64,000 nucleotides of DNA from Bacteroides sp. AN502(2024) (GCF_041227145.1 NZ_JBGFSP010000003.1:1798001-1862000); one strand, 5' to 3'. Positions 17,438 to 26,161 are shown, counted from the stretch's first letter. Notes: generated from the letters alone by a model not told the origin. Made by a program: numbers and translations.

Positions 17438-19705
17438 TTACTGATTAGCAGGCGTCTTGCCGTCGTAGGCATCGCGGATGCAGCGGATGGCAGGAGTTGC
17501 ATTTGGATCTGCTGTGAGGATGGGTTTAAGTATGGGACCCGATGCAGACCAATAGCGATCACCACTAAGAACTTTATCCATGGACGCCGATTCATCCTGA
17601 TATTTATAAATGATGTTTATTTCGGCTGCGGTCGGCAAGCGCCAGTCATCATAGATTACTCCGTTTCGTGAAACTTCTACATATTTTTCACAATGTTCTG
17701 CCACATCATTTACATTCATATCGGAATTTGCAAACACCCCTCCCAACTGCGATGCGATCATAAATGACGGAGACACTAACTGTGCGTTATCGGCATTTGG
17801 ATCGGTTTTACCCTCCGTAATACGAGGACGTCCCAAAGTGTAATTATTGGATGTGGCAGTTATGAATACATGATACATACGATGATTTTTCATGCTCGCC
17901 CAGTCTTCTTCTGCGTATGTGTCATATCTATACTGCCGCTGCCTACCATATTCTCTAGATGTTTCTCGCCAATAATAATAGTCAACAGAGCACAAACCGT
18001 CATCTGTGAAGCCTTGCGCAACCTTGGAACCGAAAAAAATTCCATTATAATCGTTTGTACCATTGTAGTATTCGTTGCTTTTCCATGAATAGCTGCATCT
18101 CCAATTATTTGAGGGAACTTGTCGACTGGAATACCATTGCCCCTTAGTAATCTTCTTTCCTGCAAGCAATTCCCACGTGGTAACGCCACGGTTTCCGTCA
18201 GAAGCCTCGCTCACAAAGTCATCACGATAAGAATACCAGCCTTCGATATTCGTGATATATACAAGCGGATATTGGTCGACTTTCACCGTACGCATCATGC
18301 CGTCATCATTCTTAACCTCGATGTCGATGTAACGTATCGTATTATTCTCCGGCACAGGGCTGTATATTTCGATGCCCCCATTCAGACCCGCTTCGGGCGT
18401 GAGCGTTATCTCTATCTTGTTGCGAATGGTTTGGCTTACCTCCTGCTCCTTTCCGAATTTGTCTATATAATATGCCCTCGTGACCTTAGCAGTGACATCC
18501 GATGACGACACAAACCGCAGGGTCGTGTTATCGGTCGCGATGTTGTGCATCTCCATTTGAGTCCTGTTAAGTGTCAGATATGCCGGACGATCGCCCTCGC
18601 CACCAATATTGATAGTCCTTTCGGACCACTCCTGCACGTCGTACGCTATATTCTCCAGTTTGGCCGGAGCCGACGGAGCGGTACCTCCGGGCACGTTGAG
18701 CGTCAAAGAGACCTGGTAGCAGGTATTACGCTTCAGCTCACTGCCCTCACAGACCGGGATCTGATAATAGTTGCTCTCACATAGTACGGCATCTCCGTCA
18801 GGATTACCGTCCGCATCCAGAGGAGTGTAAGTTATCGGGATATTCACGATCAGACGTATCTCCTTTTCCAATGCACTCAGGTTTTCCCACGAGTGAGCAT
18901 AGGCATACGCCGTTACGGTAATCTGGTTCTCGGTCCATTTGAAATAGGAAGTGTTAGTCTCTATAGTCGTCCGTAACTTCGCCTCACCGTCCACACCTGC
19001 CATCACGGAAGTAGAATAAGGCATGTTGCGCAGGTAGTAACTGGCACCGGAGGAATTGTTGAACGTTACGGATTCGCCCTTGTTGATCCGGATCACGAGT
19101 TTAGCAGCAGCCCGGCGCAACGTAACTTTCAGCTTCGTATCGTCCGACTTGTTCCCGTTGTTCAAAACTACCGTCCCGGCATCCGACGGTTCCGATTCGC
19201 CTTCAGGGTAGGCCGCACCATCCATCAAAAAGGTTTGAGGAATAGTAAGCCCCTCTAATTTCAGCCCCGTTACGTGTATGTATCGGTCTTCCTGCTTCAT
19301 CGCCCGCAACTTTTCCCTATCGAAATCTTCAGCAGCGAACTCCTCCTCGGCAACGGTGCTGTTAGCGATCAAGTAGACCCAGTATCTTGCGTCCATATCA
19401 AAACTGCTCCTTTTAGCCTTCAGAGCAATCGTTCCGCTACCGGTCTCACTTCCACCGATCCGTTCGTGCCACTTTTTGCCACCACCCTCATCGAAGATCA
19501 GCACATCGATATGGTCCACTCTGACTTCCGCTCCCGTGGCCTCCACACCCCGGCTCACGGGCAGTGACCCCGACGAGAGGTGAAGGATGATGCTGTTGCC
19601 ATCCCCTCCCGTGTTATCACCGGAAATGTCACACTCCTTATCGCAAGCGGCAAAAAACAGCACCGCCGAGCAACAGGCCATTATATATAAAATTATCTTT
19701 TTCAT
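17438..19705 (-). CDS. Fimbrillin-like lipoprotein with C-terminal FSL-like domain (putative tip adhesin)
   Basis: A 755-residue lipoprotein with lipobox Cys21 (FFAAC) and an Arg52-Gly53 site (LPVSRGVEA), followed by the fimbrillin-like VRVDHIDVLIFDEGG. The last 70 residues carry WRLPTAAEI (from 688), YWSAS (718-722) and AIRCIRD. This set resembles the Fibrobacter succinogenes major paralogous / DUF1566-type domain found at the C-termini of surface proteins. A C-terminal extra domain fits a tip or accessory pilin that does not polymerise. It lies 6 bp from the next upstream gene in a tight operon. Ligand unknown. Confidence 0.75.
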   Translation of the reverse strand: MKKIILYIMACCSAVLFFAACDKECDISGDNTGGDGNSIILHLSSGSLPVSRGVEATGAEVRVDHIDVLIFDEGGGKKWHERIGGSETGSGTIALKAKRSSFDMDARYWVYLIANSTVAEEEFAAEDFDREKLRAMKQEDRYIHVTGLKLEGLTIPQTFLMDGAAYPEGESEPSDAGTVVLNNGNKSDDTKLKVTLRRAAAKLVIRINKGESVTFNNSSGASYYLRNMPYSTSVMAGVDGEAKLRTTIETNTSYFKWTENQITVTAYAYAHSWENLSALEKEIRLIVNIPITYTPLDADGNPDGDAVLCESNYYQIPVCEGSELKRNTCYQVSLTLNVPGGTAPSAPAKLENIAYDVQEWSERTINIGGEGDRPAYLTLNRTQMEMHNIATDNTTLRFVSSSDVTAKVTRAYYIDKFGKEQEVSQTIRNKIEITLTPEAGLNGGIEIYSPVPENNTIRYIDIEVKNDDGMMRTVKVDQYPLVYITNIEGWYSYRDDFVSEASDGNRGVTTWELLAGKKITKGQWYSSRQVPSNNWRCSYSWKSNEYYNGTNDYNGIFFGSKVAQGFTDDGLCSVDYYYWRETSREYGRQRQYRYDTYAEEDWASMKNHRMYHVFITATSNNYTLGRPRITEGKTDPNADNAQLVSPSFMIASQLGGVFANSDMNVNDVAEHCEKYVEVSRNGVIYDDWRLPTAAEINIIYKYQDESASMDKVLSGDRYWSASGPILKPILTADPNATPAIRCIRDAYDGKTPANQ

Positions 19706-19711
19706 TGCTCA

Positions 19712-21304
19712 TCAGTCATTTATGGTGGATACATCCGTCTGTTTGATTACAATAACCTCGGGAAGGGTACTACCACTCCATTTCAGCTTGTCGGACAAAC
19801 CGTTGATAAGCAGCAAGGCACTGCCGGCGGAACTCCACTCTCGCGTGTAGGCTATGCCCAGCCCCACTTCTTTGTTCACGTTATCACTTTTCAAAGCCTT
19901 CACCGTGATATAATACGGGTCGGAGGAAGCTACGGGTTTTTCGATGTATTTTTTCGTCCCGTCGGACTGGAACTGATATACCTTCACCTCGAAGTTATCA
20001 GGCGTACCCAATTGCCCTACCAGCGTAGGAGTCCATTCCTGCCCGGTCGGGCCTTTGATCTCGAACCGGAACGTGTAGCTTCCCTCGTCGGAACTCCCGT
20101 CCGTATTGTACCATACTGTCGGTTGGGAATATTGTCCTCCGCTTCCCGGTGTAACGGCGACACTCCCCGGCTGTATCGGGTTCGTGTAATCCGGATAGTT
20201 GAACTCGATTACGTATTCGGGAGTTTCATTCCAATCGGCGACGCTGTACTCGACCGTTATCCTGCCATCGTTGTGCATCAGGCAACAGACCGCATAATAA
20301 TGGTTCCTCTCAATCTTCGGCATGTAGACATAACCGGTACGTGCCTCCCCGTCGAAGACATAGTCGATTTTAAGGACATACTCCTTACCGACACCCGGCA
20401 TGTTCCAACTGCCGCCGTTGCCCCACGGATTTTCGAAGGGATAGAACGGTTCGGCCATCACGGGTGTGTAGTTGGCGGGATTCCTTCTCTCATCTGCGGT
20501 GATACCTTCCGCCAGTTCACGCGTCACATCCCCCCCGATAACGGCAATGGGAATGTCGTCTGTGAAGTTTATGATCCCCTCCAACATGGTCTGCGTCGGT
20601 GTCATCAGGTAGTTGCGTGCCCGTGCACCCTGCATGGTGAGTCCCGTTACGCGCAGCATACCGGTTTCGCCGGCAGGCTTGGCTGCGAACACACCGATTT
20701 TAGCTACGGGCCGTTTTAGCTCGAATACAATGTCCGCATAGTCGAGCCATGCATGCCCTTCGTGTCCGGAGGCGGTCGGGGATTCCTGTTTCACCTTTGT
20801 GAAGTCGAGCGTTACCGAAGTCTTATCACAGAACATCGGCAGACCTTTCGCTTCCAGATCGGTCCTTAACAGATTGGAGAACCAGAAGTTTTTCAGCTGT
20901 TCCTCCGTCGTGTTCGCTGACAACACTGCGGGAGCACCCGAACCCGATGCCGACATCGCCGCCTCGTTGGCAACGGTGTAGAAATCCACCGTCTGCTCAC
21001 CGTCCGAGTAGAAAACGAGGTCCATGAAGAACGTGTGCGGAACCGCCGCCACATTATCGGTGAAATAATGTCCTGCCGCCTTTCCGTTGACAAAAGCATA
21101 CACGCGAAGCGTATGGATCGCTTTCTCGACATCGGTCGGTGCACCGTCGGCTTCGCTGACAGCACGTGTCCCCACGCTCAGCCGCACCGCTACATCGTGT
21201 CGCTCACCGAGTGTAGCGACGTCATCCTTAGCACACCCGAACAGCAGCGAGCCGCAGCATACCACCGCGACAGCCATGTAAAGTATCTTTCTTATATTCC
21301 GCAT
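19712..21304 (-). CDS. Fimbrillin family lipoprotein (accessory pilin)
   Basis: A 530-residue lipoprotein with lipobox Cys24 (LLFGC) and an Arg47-Ala48 site (LSVGTRAVS), followed by the typical fimbrillin opening VEKAIHTLRVYAFVNG. A second half contains IERNHYYAVCCLMHNDGRI, the sequence type seen in FimA/Mfa-like proteins before the last strands. It is longer than a standard stalk pilin (about 350-400 residues), so it is probably an accessory or tip-proximal subunit. It lies 12 bp downstream of the anchor gene and 6 bp upstream of the 755-residue subunit gene. Confidence 0.75.
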   Translation of the reverse strand: MRNIRKILYMAVAVVCCGSLLFGCAKDDVATLGERHDVAVRLSVGTRAVSEADGAPTDVEKAIHTLRVYAFVNGKAAGHYFTDNVAAVPHTFFMDLVFYSDGEQTVDFYTVANEAAMSASGSGAPAVLSANTTEEQLKNFWFSNLLRTDLEAKGLPMFCDKTSVTLDFTKVKQESPTASGHEGHAWLDYADIVFELKRPVAKIGVFAAKPAGETGMLRVTGLTMQGARARNYLMTPTQTMLEGIINFTDDIPIAVIGGDVTRELAEGITADERRNPANYTPVMAEPFYPFENPWGNGGSWNMPGVGKEYVLKIDYVFDGEARTGYVYMPKIERNHYYAVCCLMHNDGRITVEYSVADWNETPEYVIEFNYPDYTNPIQPGSVAVTPGSGGQYSQPTVWYNTDGSSDEGSYTFRFEIKGPTGQEWTPTLVGQLGTPDNFEVKVYQFQSDGTKKYIEKPVASSDPYYITVKALKSDNVNKEVGLGIAYTREWSSAGSALLLINGLSDKLKWSGSTLPEVIVIKQTDVSTIND

Positions 21305-21316
21305 ATTCTTTCGGTC

Positions 21317-22216
21317 TTAAAATTCGGGTTTCACATGTTCGATGTACCATTCGGGTACGCTTACCGTGATCTCTCCCGACTTGAATTCGATGCGTATCGG
21401 GATGAGCACCTCGTGTTTGGAACAGTCTATGACGGGATTGTCGGCAAGGAACTTCGCGAGGTTGACTTCCGCCAGCAACTCACCACCGGGAGCGGAACGC
21501 AGGTAGACATTCACGTTCTCGTGGTCCTTATGCCGCATTATATTGGTACGGGCCGTTAGCAATCCGGCCTTGTATTCGGTTTCAAGCAAATAATCGGTCG
21601 CCTCTCCGTAGGCACGGTTTTCGAAATCGGTGCAGGGCGAGACTCCGCATATTTCCAGCACAGGCATCATGCCTGCGCGGTTTCCCGTGGCGGGAACTCC
21701 GGCCACTTCCACCAGCAGGTCGTAGTGAGAGCTGGCGAACTCTATAATTTGAGTCTGGTCGTCCTCTTCACGACCATTGTATGGCAGCACGGTGTAAGAG
21801 GTGGTAGCATAATAGAGCGAATCATTGCCGCTGACCTGCTTCCGGTCGAAATAATCACCGGCGGCGAAGAGCATCCGGTCGTAATCGCCCGTAGCGAGAC
21901 CCTCGACCTTCGTGTCATGGGTGTTCCCCAGACAGATAATCCGGTAATCACCGGGAGTCAGCGGGGGAAGCGTAGCCGTGCGGCTCTCAACTTGTTCCTT
22001 GGGTAAGATACTCGAATTGACGCATCGATTCTCTGCATCGAAAACGAACATCTCCACCCGGCAGATCTTGTCGGGGAATATCTCCGTAGTACCGTCACCC
22101 TTGTAGCTGAGCAGCAACCGGTTGGTGCTCAAACAGTCGTCCAGATCCTCACGGATGCAGGAAGTGGCGACTCCCGCGAGCAACGTCAGGCAGAAAACAA
22201 TATTCGTCAATTTCAT
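21317..22216 (-). CDS. FimB/Mfa2-family pilus anchor
   Basis: A 299-residue lipoprotein with lipobox Cys20 (VATSC). It matches the Mfa2/FimB family: CLSTNRLLLSYKGDG and CRVEMFVFDAENR near the start, LPPLTPGDYRIICLGN for the usual pressure strand, and a late EVLIPIRIEFKSGEI block. In P. gingivalis these proteins anchor the pilus to the outer membrane and limit its length. Unlike the neighbouring pilins it has no Arg-X site soon after the lipobox, consistent with a lipid-retained anchor. A stable hairpin (22242-22276) separates it from the stalk gene upstream. Confidence 0.82.
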   Translation of the reverse strand: MKLTNIVFCLTLLAGVATSCIREDLDDCLSTNRLLLSYKGDGTTEIFPDKICRVEMFVFDAENRCVNSSILPKEQVESRTATLPPLTPGDYRIICLGNTHDTKVEGLATGDYDRMLFAAGDYFDRKQVSGNDSLYYATTSYTVLPYNGREEDDQTQIIEFASSHYDLLVEVAGVPATGNRAGMMPVLEICGVSPCTDFENRAYGEATDYLLETEYKAGLLTARTNIMRHKDHENVNVYLRSAPGGELLAEVNLAKFLADNPVIDCSKHEVLIPIRIEFKSGEITVSVPEWYIEHVKPEF

Positions 22217-22241
22217 ATAAACGTGATTGATAGGATTAAAG

Positions 22242-22276
22242 TCTGTTGTGTGGCGAAGGTCTCGTCACACAACAGA
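22242..22276 (-). promoter_or_regulatory. Intercistronic hairpin between stalk pilin and anchor genes
   Basis: Perfect 11-bp stem TCTGTTGTGTG (22242-22252) / CACACAACAGA (22266-22276) with a 13-nt loop, in the 72-bp gap. In the transcribed (minus) sense it is not followed by a strong U tract. It is therefore more likely an mRNA 3'-protecting or partial-termination element than a full terminator. It would favour the stalk pilin over downstream subunits. Confidence 0.55.
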
Positions 22277-22288
22277 TTGGGTTATTAA

Positions 22289-23446
22289 TTAAAATTCGGG
22301 AGTAACGGGAACGACCGTCCAGTTTGCAACCTTCACGTTCAGTTCCACGCAACGCTCGGGCTGCGAAAGATTTTCATCATCGAACGTAAAGAATACCCGG
22401 TAAATCTTGCCCGACACAAAAGGATCTTTGCTCGTAAATTTACCGTGCAGGTAAAGAGGTGTAGAAGCATTGTCTGCGGTATTGCCACGCAATGCCAGCA
22501 GCAACTCGGGGTTGTTAGTACTGCTCTCTACGTGCGCCAAACCGTAAGTGATAATTCCGGTAGCCTCTTCTCCATCCTCATTAGGATCGGTAATGGTCGT
22601 ACCGTCCACGAACTTCTTATCTCCGGGCTCTAGTGACAAATTGAGGGCATCACACCAATCAGTACGATTTTCGATCCATGTCCATGCAGTTTCTTTCGTA
22701 GGATTATCCCAAACCTTACCGTCCTCCTCAGGAGTCTTAGTCACGAAATCATATTGCGTGTAATAGTGGTTCAACGCAATCTTCTCCAATGCAACAGAAG
22801 TGTACTTGTTCGTGGCAGGAGCTGTTGCCTGCTGATACTCGAATCCGTAGATTTCGAAACGAGATACACGCGGTTCCAGTGTTACGGTTGCCGTATAAAC
22901 ATTCTCATGATTGGCAACATCTTGCTTCGGTTCAGTAGTTTTCTCTGTAAGTTCACTATCACCGTACAGAGAGTAGGTAGGATGTCCGGCTTCGGTATCA
23001 TTCGGTACAGCTTCAGTTTTGGCTGCAAGAGTAGAGTATTCCACATTACCGATGTTACCCACTACAACTACTTTAGAAGTTGCGGCAGGGAGAAAGTGGT
23101 AGGTAATGTCCTTCCCTTGTTCCCCTATTGCTGACCATGAACCGTCGGTAGCGTCACTGCTGAAATAAGTCTGCTGCTCGCTACCTTCATATTTGGGAAC
23201 CGTCTGTACATTGCCGTTAGCATCCACGAAGAATACCTTGAAATTTTTCAGCTCTACTTGTGAGTTGTTAGCCATCGCGTCACCCGTGGAACGTACGCTC
23301 GGGGTCTTTTGGATATTAGGCAACTTGATCGTCACGCTTTTGGGCATCTTGTCCGAATTCGGATTGTCCAGATTCTCGCTTTTGTCACAAGCGACAAGCG
23401 TCATTGAGGCTGCAAAAGCCGTCAAAAGAAAACTTTTAATGTTCAT
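22289..23446 (-). CDS. Mfa1-family major fimbrillin (pilus stalk)
   Basis: A 385-residue lipoprotein, the usual length of a type V stalk pilin. Lipobox Cys20 (TLVAC) is followed by KSVTIKLPNIQ and an Arg52-Ser53 site (TPSVRSTGDAM). Then comes QVELKNFKVFFVDANGN, the fimbrillin core opening, and SRFEIYGFEYQ near the domain boundary. The C-terminus CVELNVKVANWTVVPVTPEF in outline matches the final strand of Mfa1/FimA proteins. In this family protease removal of the N-terminal strand lets subunits polymerise by strand exchange. Its position as the first structural subunit, with a hairpin after it, fits the major pilin. Confidence 0.85.
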   Translation of the reverse strand: MNIKSFLLTAFAASMTLVACDKSENLDNPNSDKMPKSVTIKLPNIQKTPSVRSTGDAMANNSQVELKNFKVFFVDANGNVQTVPKYEGSEQQTYFSSDATDGSWSAIGEQGKDITYHFLPAATSKVVVVGNIGNVEYSTLAAKTEAVPNDTEAGHPTYSLYGDSELTEKTTEPKQDVANHENVYTATVTLEPRVSRFEIYGFEYQQATAPATNKYTSVALEKIALNHYYTQYDFVTKTPEEDGKVWDNPTKETAWTWIENRTDWCDALNLSLEPGDKKFVDGTTITDPNEDGEEATGIITYGLAHVESSTNNPELLLALRGNTADNASTPLYLHGKFTSKDPFVSGKIYRVFFTFDDENLSQPERCVELNVKVANWTVVPVTPEF

Positions 23447-23498
23447 AAGACTTTTTGTTTAAGTGAAAAAATGTATTTATTAGCTCTATTTGTATGGT

Positions 23499-24983
23499 TT
23501 ATAGTTGGTCAATGACCCGACGCACCGCTTCGAGGTTATGACGGGCAGTTTCGGACCCAGCCTCCGAAGCCTTCCGGAACGTTTCCTCCGCCTTGCCATA
23601 TTCTCCGGCTTCGGCGTATGCCACGCCCAAGGTATTGAGCAGTACCGCTGTTCGTGCAGTAACTTCCGCCTTTTCGAGCAACTCAATCGCCACGGTGTAC
23701 TTTTGGTGGAAGATGGCGTTTACGGCATTCTCGTTCAACGCGGCAGGTGAAGAAGGGAAGCAGCGCATAGCCACCCCCATCACCTTATCATATTCGGGTG
23801 TACCTTTGCCGTAAGAGGAGGCCACCTTGTACATCTCAGTCAGGCTCAACAGGTCGGGACGCTCGTCGACCATGCGGCGAGCCTCTTCGAGGTTGAAGTT
23901 GCGCACGTTATACTCCACGCGATACTCATTGCGACGTAGCACGGGATATATTTCGGTGAGCAATTGATGATAGATGGTTGACGGGGCGAGCTTCCGAAAT
24001 TGCTGCTCGCAGAAATCCCGCCGGTTCGGGTAGCGCTCGATGAGTTCGTACACCTCGTCACGTTTCGGCAGTTCCGGGCAATCACCGAGTATATGGATGA
24101 ACCCTTCCCAGTCCTCGCCCTTCCAGTCCACATGCAGTATGTCTGCCGCGATGGCGTCGTGACGACGGATATAGTCCGCCAGTGCTTTGGCGCGGTTCTC
24201 CGACAACGTCATGTTATGTGCCTCGCTACCCTCGGGAGAGGCGTACCCGGTAATGTAAATACCGATAATCTTGACATCGGAGTTTTTCTTTACCAGTTCA
24301 ATCGAATTCGATACCGTGTCCAGTTCGGCACGGTTATTCTTGAAATCGGGCAGAATCTTGTAGCTGTCCTGCCGGAACTGTAAACGCGCGGTACGGGTTT
24401 CGGCACGCACTTTCACAGGTTCGGGTTCCGGGGCAATAGTGTCGATCTTGTAGTCGGGGACATAGGCAGGCAGCACACCGGTCCACAAGTCCCGTTCGGA
24501 TTTACCCTCGCCGCAGTTCGTGCAGCCATGTACCTCCTCACGGATTTCGACCCGCCCGTCGAGCATCCAACGCTCGTAGGGCACCGATGCGGTGTAGTCG
24601 TAATCCTGCTGTTTGCCGTTGCGGCGGCGAATGATTACCCGTGCCGCATCATCATGATAAGGGGGAAGCTCCACGCTTTCGAGACGTCGGGCACGCAGGT
24701 AAACTTTGTTGCGGGTTTTCCCGTCGATCACTATCGGGGGAAAGGCTACCTCACGGTCACCGTTCGCGGAGACAAGTACGGGTGTCAGCGCCACGGTATG
24801 TTGCGTGCGGATGTTCGCATTGCTCAAATCGACGTTCATCGTCAGCTCTACCTTGCGACCCTGCTTGACGACACCTCCTTGACGAATTCCGATCGAAGAG
24901 AGGTAACTTGGTTGGTTTTCGGCATGTAACGCTATGGGGCTACAAGCCAATATCAGTAATAATATGGTATATATGCGTTTCAT
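23499..24983 (-). CDS. DUF3868 / OmpA-like / TPR pilus-associated outer-membrane protein
   Basis: A 494-residue exported protein with a cleavable signal (ALHA before ENQPSYL). The N-terminal about 150 residues look like DUF3868 (IRQGGVVKQGRKVELTMNVD). The middle carries an OmpA-like peptidoglycan-binding motif (IYITGYASPEGSEAHNMTLS, then ENRAKALADYIRR). The C-terminal 90 residues look like TPR helices (LLNTLGVAYAEAGEYGKAEE). DUF3868 proteins accompany type V pilus loci and are thought to act at the outer membrane or cell wall. It lies 13 bp from the DUF3575 gene and 52 bp from the stalk gene. Confidence 0.8.
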   Translation of the reverse strand: MKRIYTILLLILACSPIALHAENQPSYLSSIGIRQGGVVKQGRKVELTMNVDLSNANIRTQHTVALTPVLVSANGDREVAFPPIVIDGKTRNKVYLRARRLESVELPPYHDDAARVIIRRRNGKQQDYDYTASVPYERWMLDGRVEIREEVHGCTNCGEGKSERDLWTGVLPAYVPDYKIDTIAPEPEPVKVRAETRTARLQFRQDSYKILPDFKNNRAELDTVSNSIELVKKNSDVKIIGIYITGYASPEGSEAHNMTLSENRAKALADYIRRHDAIAADILHVDWKGEDWEGFIHILGDCPELPKRDEVYELIERYPNRRDFCEQQFRKLAPSTIYHQLLTEIYPVLRRNEYRVEYNVRNFNLEEARRMVDERPDLLSLTEMYKVASSYGKGTPEYDKVMGVAMRCFPSSPAALNENAVNAIFHQKYTVAIELLEKAEVTARTAVLLNTLGVAYAEAGEYGKAEETFRKASEAGSETARHNLEAVRRVIDQL

Positions 24984-24996
24984 TGTCTTTCCGTTG

Positions 24997-25572
24997 TTAT
25001 TTAATAATGTATATCAGAGATACTCCCGCCTTGGTCGGTCCGAAGTAGTGCTTGTCGTTATTACCCTTGAACTTACCGCAAGTGGCGCACTCGTACTTAT
25101 CGTAATTCGTGTAGATATAACCCAACCCGAGGGTCGCCTCGAGGCTCCAGCGTTCGCCTAAAATCCACGAATACCCGTACGAAAGTCCGACACCCGTAGC
25201 CCAGCCTTGATAACGATGTTCTTTCGTGGATTTGTCCTGGAACAGGACTCTCACGCCACTGATATTGTAGAAAGCATAGCCGCTATGCAGACCGAAAAAG
25301 TGGCCGTTATAGCGTTCGCAGAGCCAGTAGCGAAATTCCGGCATGACCAGCCAGTGCTTGATTTTCTTGTTACTGTCCTTGTTCAGCGTCCATGGGTTGT
25401 AGGCTCCCGTGAGATCGAGGGTCGTGTGTTTGCCCAACCCGAATTCAAGACTCAAGTTAGGCGTGGTACTTGACCAATATAACAGATTGGTCTTTGCTGC
25501 GATATCCTGCGCGTTGGCGGTGCCTGCACACCAGCAAACGGCAAGGAAAACACCGAGGATGATTCTTTTCAT
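24997..25572 (-). CDS. DUF3575 outer-membrane beta-barrel-like protein, first gene of pilus operon
   Basis: A 191-residue protein with a signal peptide (cleavage after GTANA). It has alternating beta-strand sequence (LLYWSSTTPNLSLEFGLG, GHFFGLHSGYAFYNISG, GVGLSYGYSWILGERWSLE) of the DUF3575 family, seen in pilus and OmpA-type loci of Bacteroides. It probably forms a small outer-membrane barrel. It is the promoter-proximal gene: the invertible segment starts 128 bp upstream of its ATG. Two Cys in CATCGKF may form a disulphide. Its exact role in pilus export is not known. Confidence 0.78.
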   Translation of the reverse strand: MKRIILGVFLAVCWCAGTANAQDIAAKTNLLYWSSTTPNLSLEFGLGKHTTLDLTGAYNPWTLNKDSNKKIKHWLVMPEFRYWLCERYNGHFFGLHSGYAFYNISGVRVLFQDKSTKEHRYQGWATGVGLSYGYSWILGERWSLEATLGLGYIYTNYDKYECATCGKFKGNNDKHYFGPTKAGVSLIYIIK

Positions 25573-25665
25573 ATCTTCTTCTTTCTTGTTATCTCATTAA
25601 AACCGGCAAAGCCAACGATACCATTATGTATAAAGGGGATTTATCGTCCTGTCGTTTTTTACGCT

Positions 25666-25691
25666 TCGGGAGATACTTCACACTCTCCCGA
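25666..25691. promoter_or_regulatory. Hairpin in pilus operon leader, next to invertible segment
   Basis: 8-bp stem TCGGGAGA (25666-25673) / TCTCCCGA (25684-25691), 10-nt loop. In the plus sense it is followed by TTTTATACTT, so it could stop rightward transcription entering the invertible segment. In the minus sense it would sit in the 5' leader of the pilus mRNA. Confidence 0.45.
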
Positions 25692-25699
25692 TTTTATAC

Positions 25700-25913
25700 T
25701 TCTCTCTGTAAGAGATATATATCAGGAAAAATCAAGTCATAATTAGCTAATAAACAGTAGTAGAATAGATTATCCGAAGTAGGAATTTGTTCAACATTTG
25801 ATGCATAACTTCGAATAAAGTCGAAAATAATTATAAAAAATAGCCTATTTTTACGCCTTATTTCCAATATTTTTTGTAATTTCGCAAATAATATATATCT
25901 CTTACAGAGAGAA
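25700..25913. promoter_or_regulatory. Invertible promoter segment (inverton) upstream of pilus operon
   Basis: A perfect 23-bp inverted repeat bounds a 168-bp AT-rich segment: left arm 25700-25722 (begins TTCTCTCTGTAAGAGATA), right arm 25891-25913 (ends CTCTTACAGAGAGAA). Each arm contains a small dyad, TCTCT-TAC-AGAGA, as expected for a site-specific recombinase site. Inside, next to the right arm, lies a -7-like box pointing rightward, away from the pilus operon. Inversion would turn it to face the operon. This is the standard layout of phase-variable promoters in Bacteroides. No recombinase gene is in the window, so the enzyme would act in trans. Confidence 0.85.
25877..25884 (+). promoter_or_regulatory. 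Putative -7 element inside the inverton (rightward in this orientation)
   Basis: TAATTTCG differs from TAnnTTTG at one position and is followed by CA. It ends 6 bp before the right repeat arm, so transcription would start in or near the arm. No clear -33 TTG is seen at the expected distance, so the promoter call is moderate. Confidence 0.5.
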
Positions 25914-25960
25914 CGAAGTTTCTACTCAACAGATATTCCGTTCTTGTCATTTCTCTTTCT

Positions 25961-26161
25961 ATGAGAAATAAACAGCACTTACTTTTCTATAAATCAATAT
26001 ATTACATAAACAAAGAATTTGGTTTACTCAGCATTTTCTCTTATTTCGTAGTCTCATGTTTTTGCATAGAAAGGGAGACTTGTTATGTTGCAGGCTTTCT
26101 GACTGTAAACATTTATCAGTTCAGTAGAAAATTAGTGGTGATAAATTCTGTCTTAATCTGA
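25961..26161 (+). CDS. Small ORF downstream of the inverton (doubtful)
   Basis: A 66-codon ATG ORF (MRNKQHLLFYKSIYYINK start) with a hydrophobic middle (GLLSIFSYFVVSCFCIE). It begins about 70 nt after the start expected from the inverton promoter in the sequenced orientation, so it could be transcribed in the pilus-OFF state. The composition is AT-rich and no family is recognised. It may be chance. Confidence 0.2.
   Translation: MRNKQHLLFYKSIYYINKEFGLLSIFSYFVVSCFCIERETCYVAGFLTVNIYQFSRKLVVINSVLI

Noticed and set aside
25700..25913. Small insertion element instead of an inverton
   Set aside because: Only 168 bp lie between the arms, there is no target duplication, each arm has a recombinase-like dyad, and the position just before a surface-structure operon fits an invertible promoter better.
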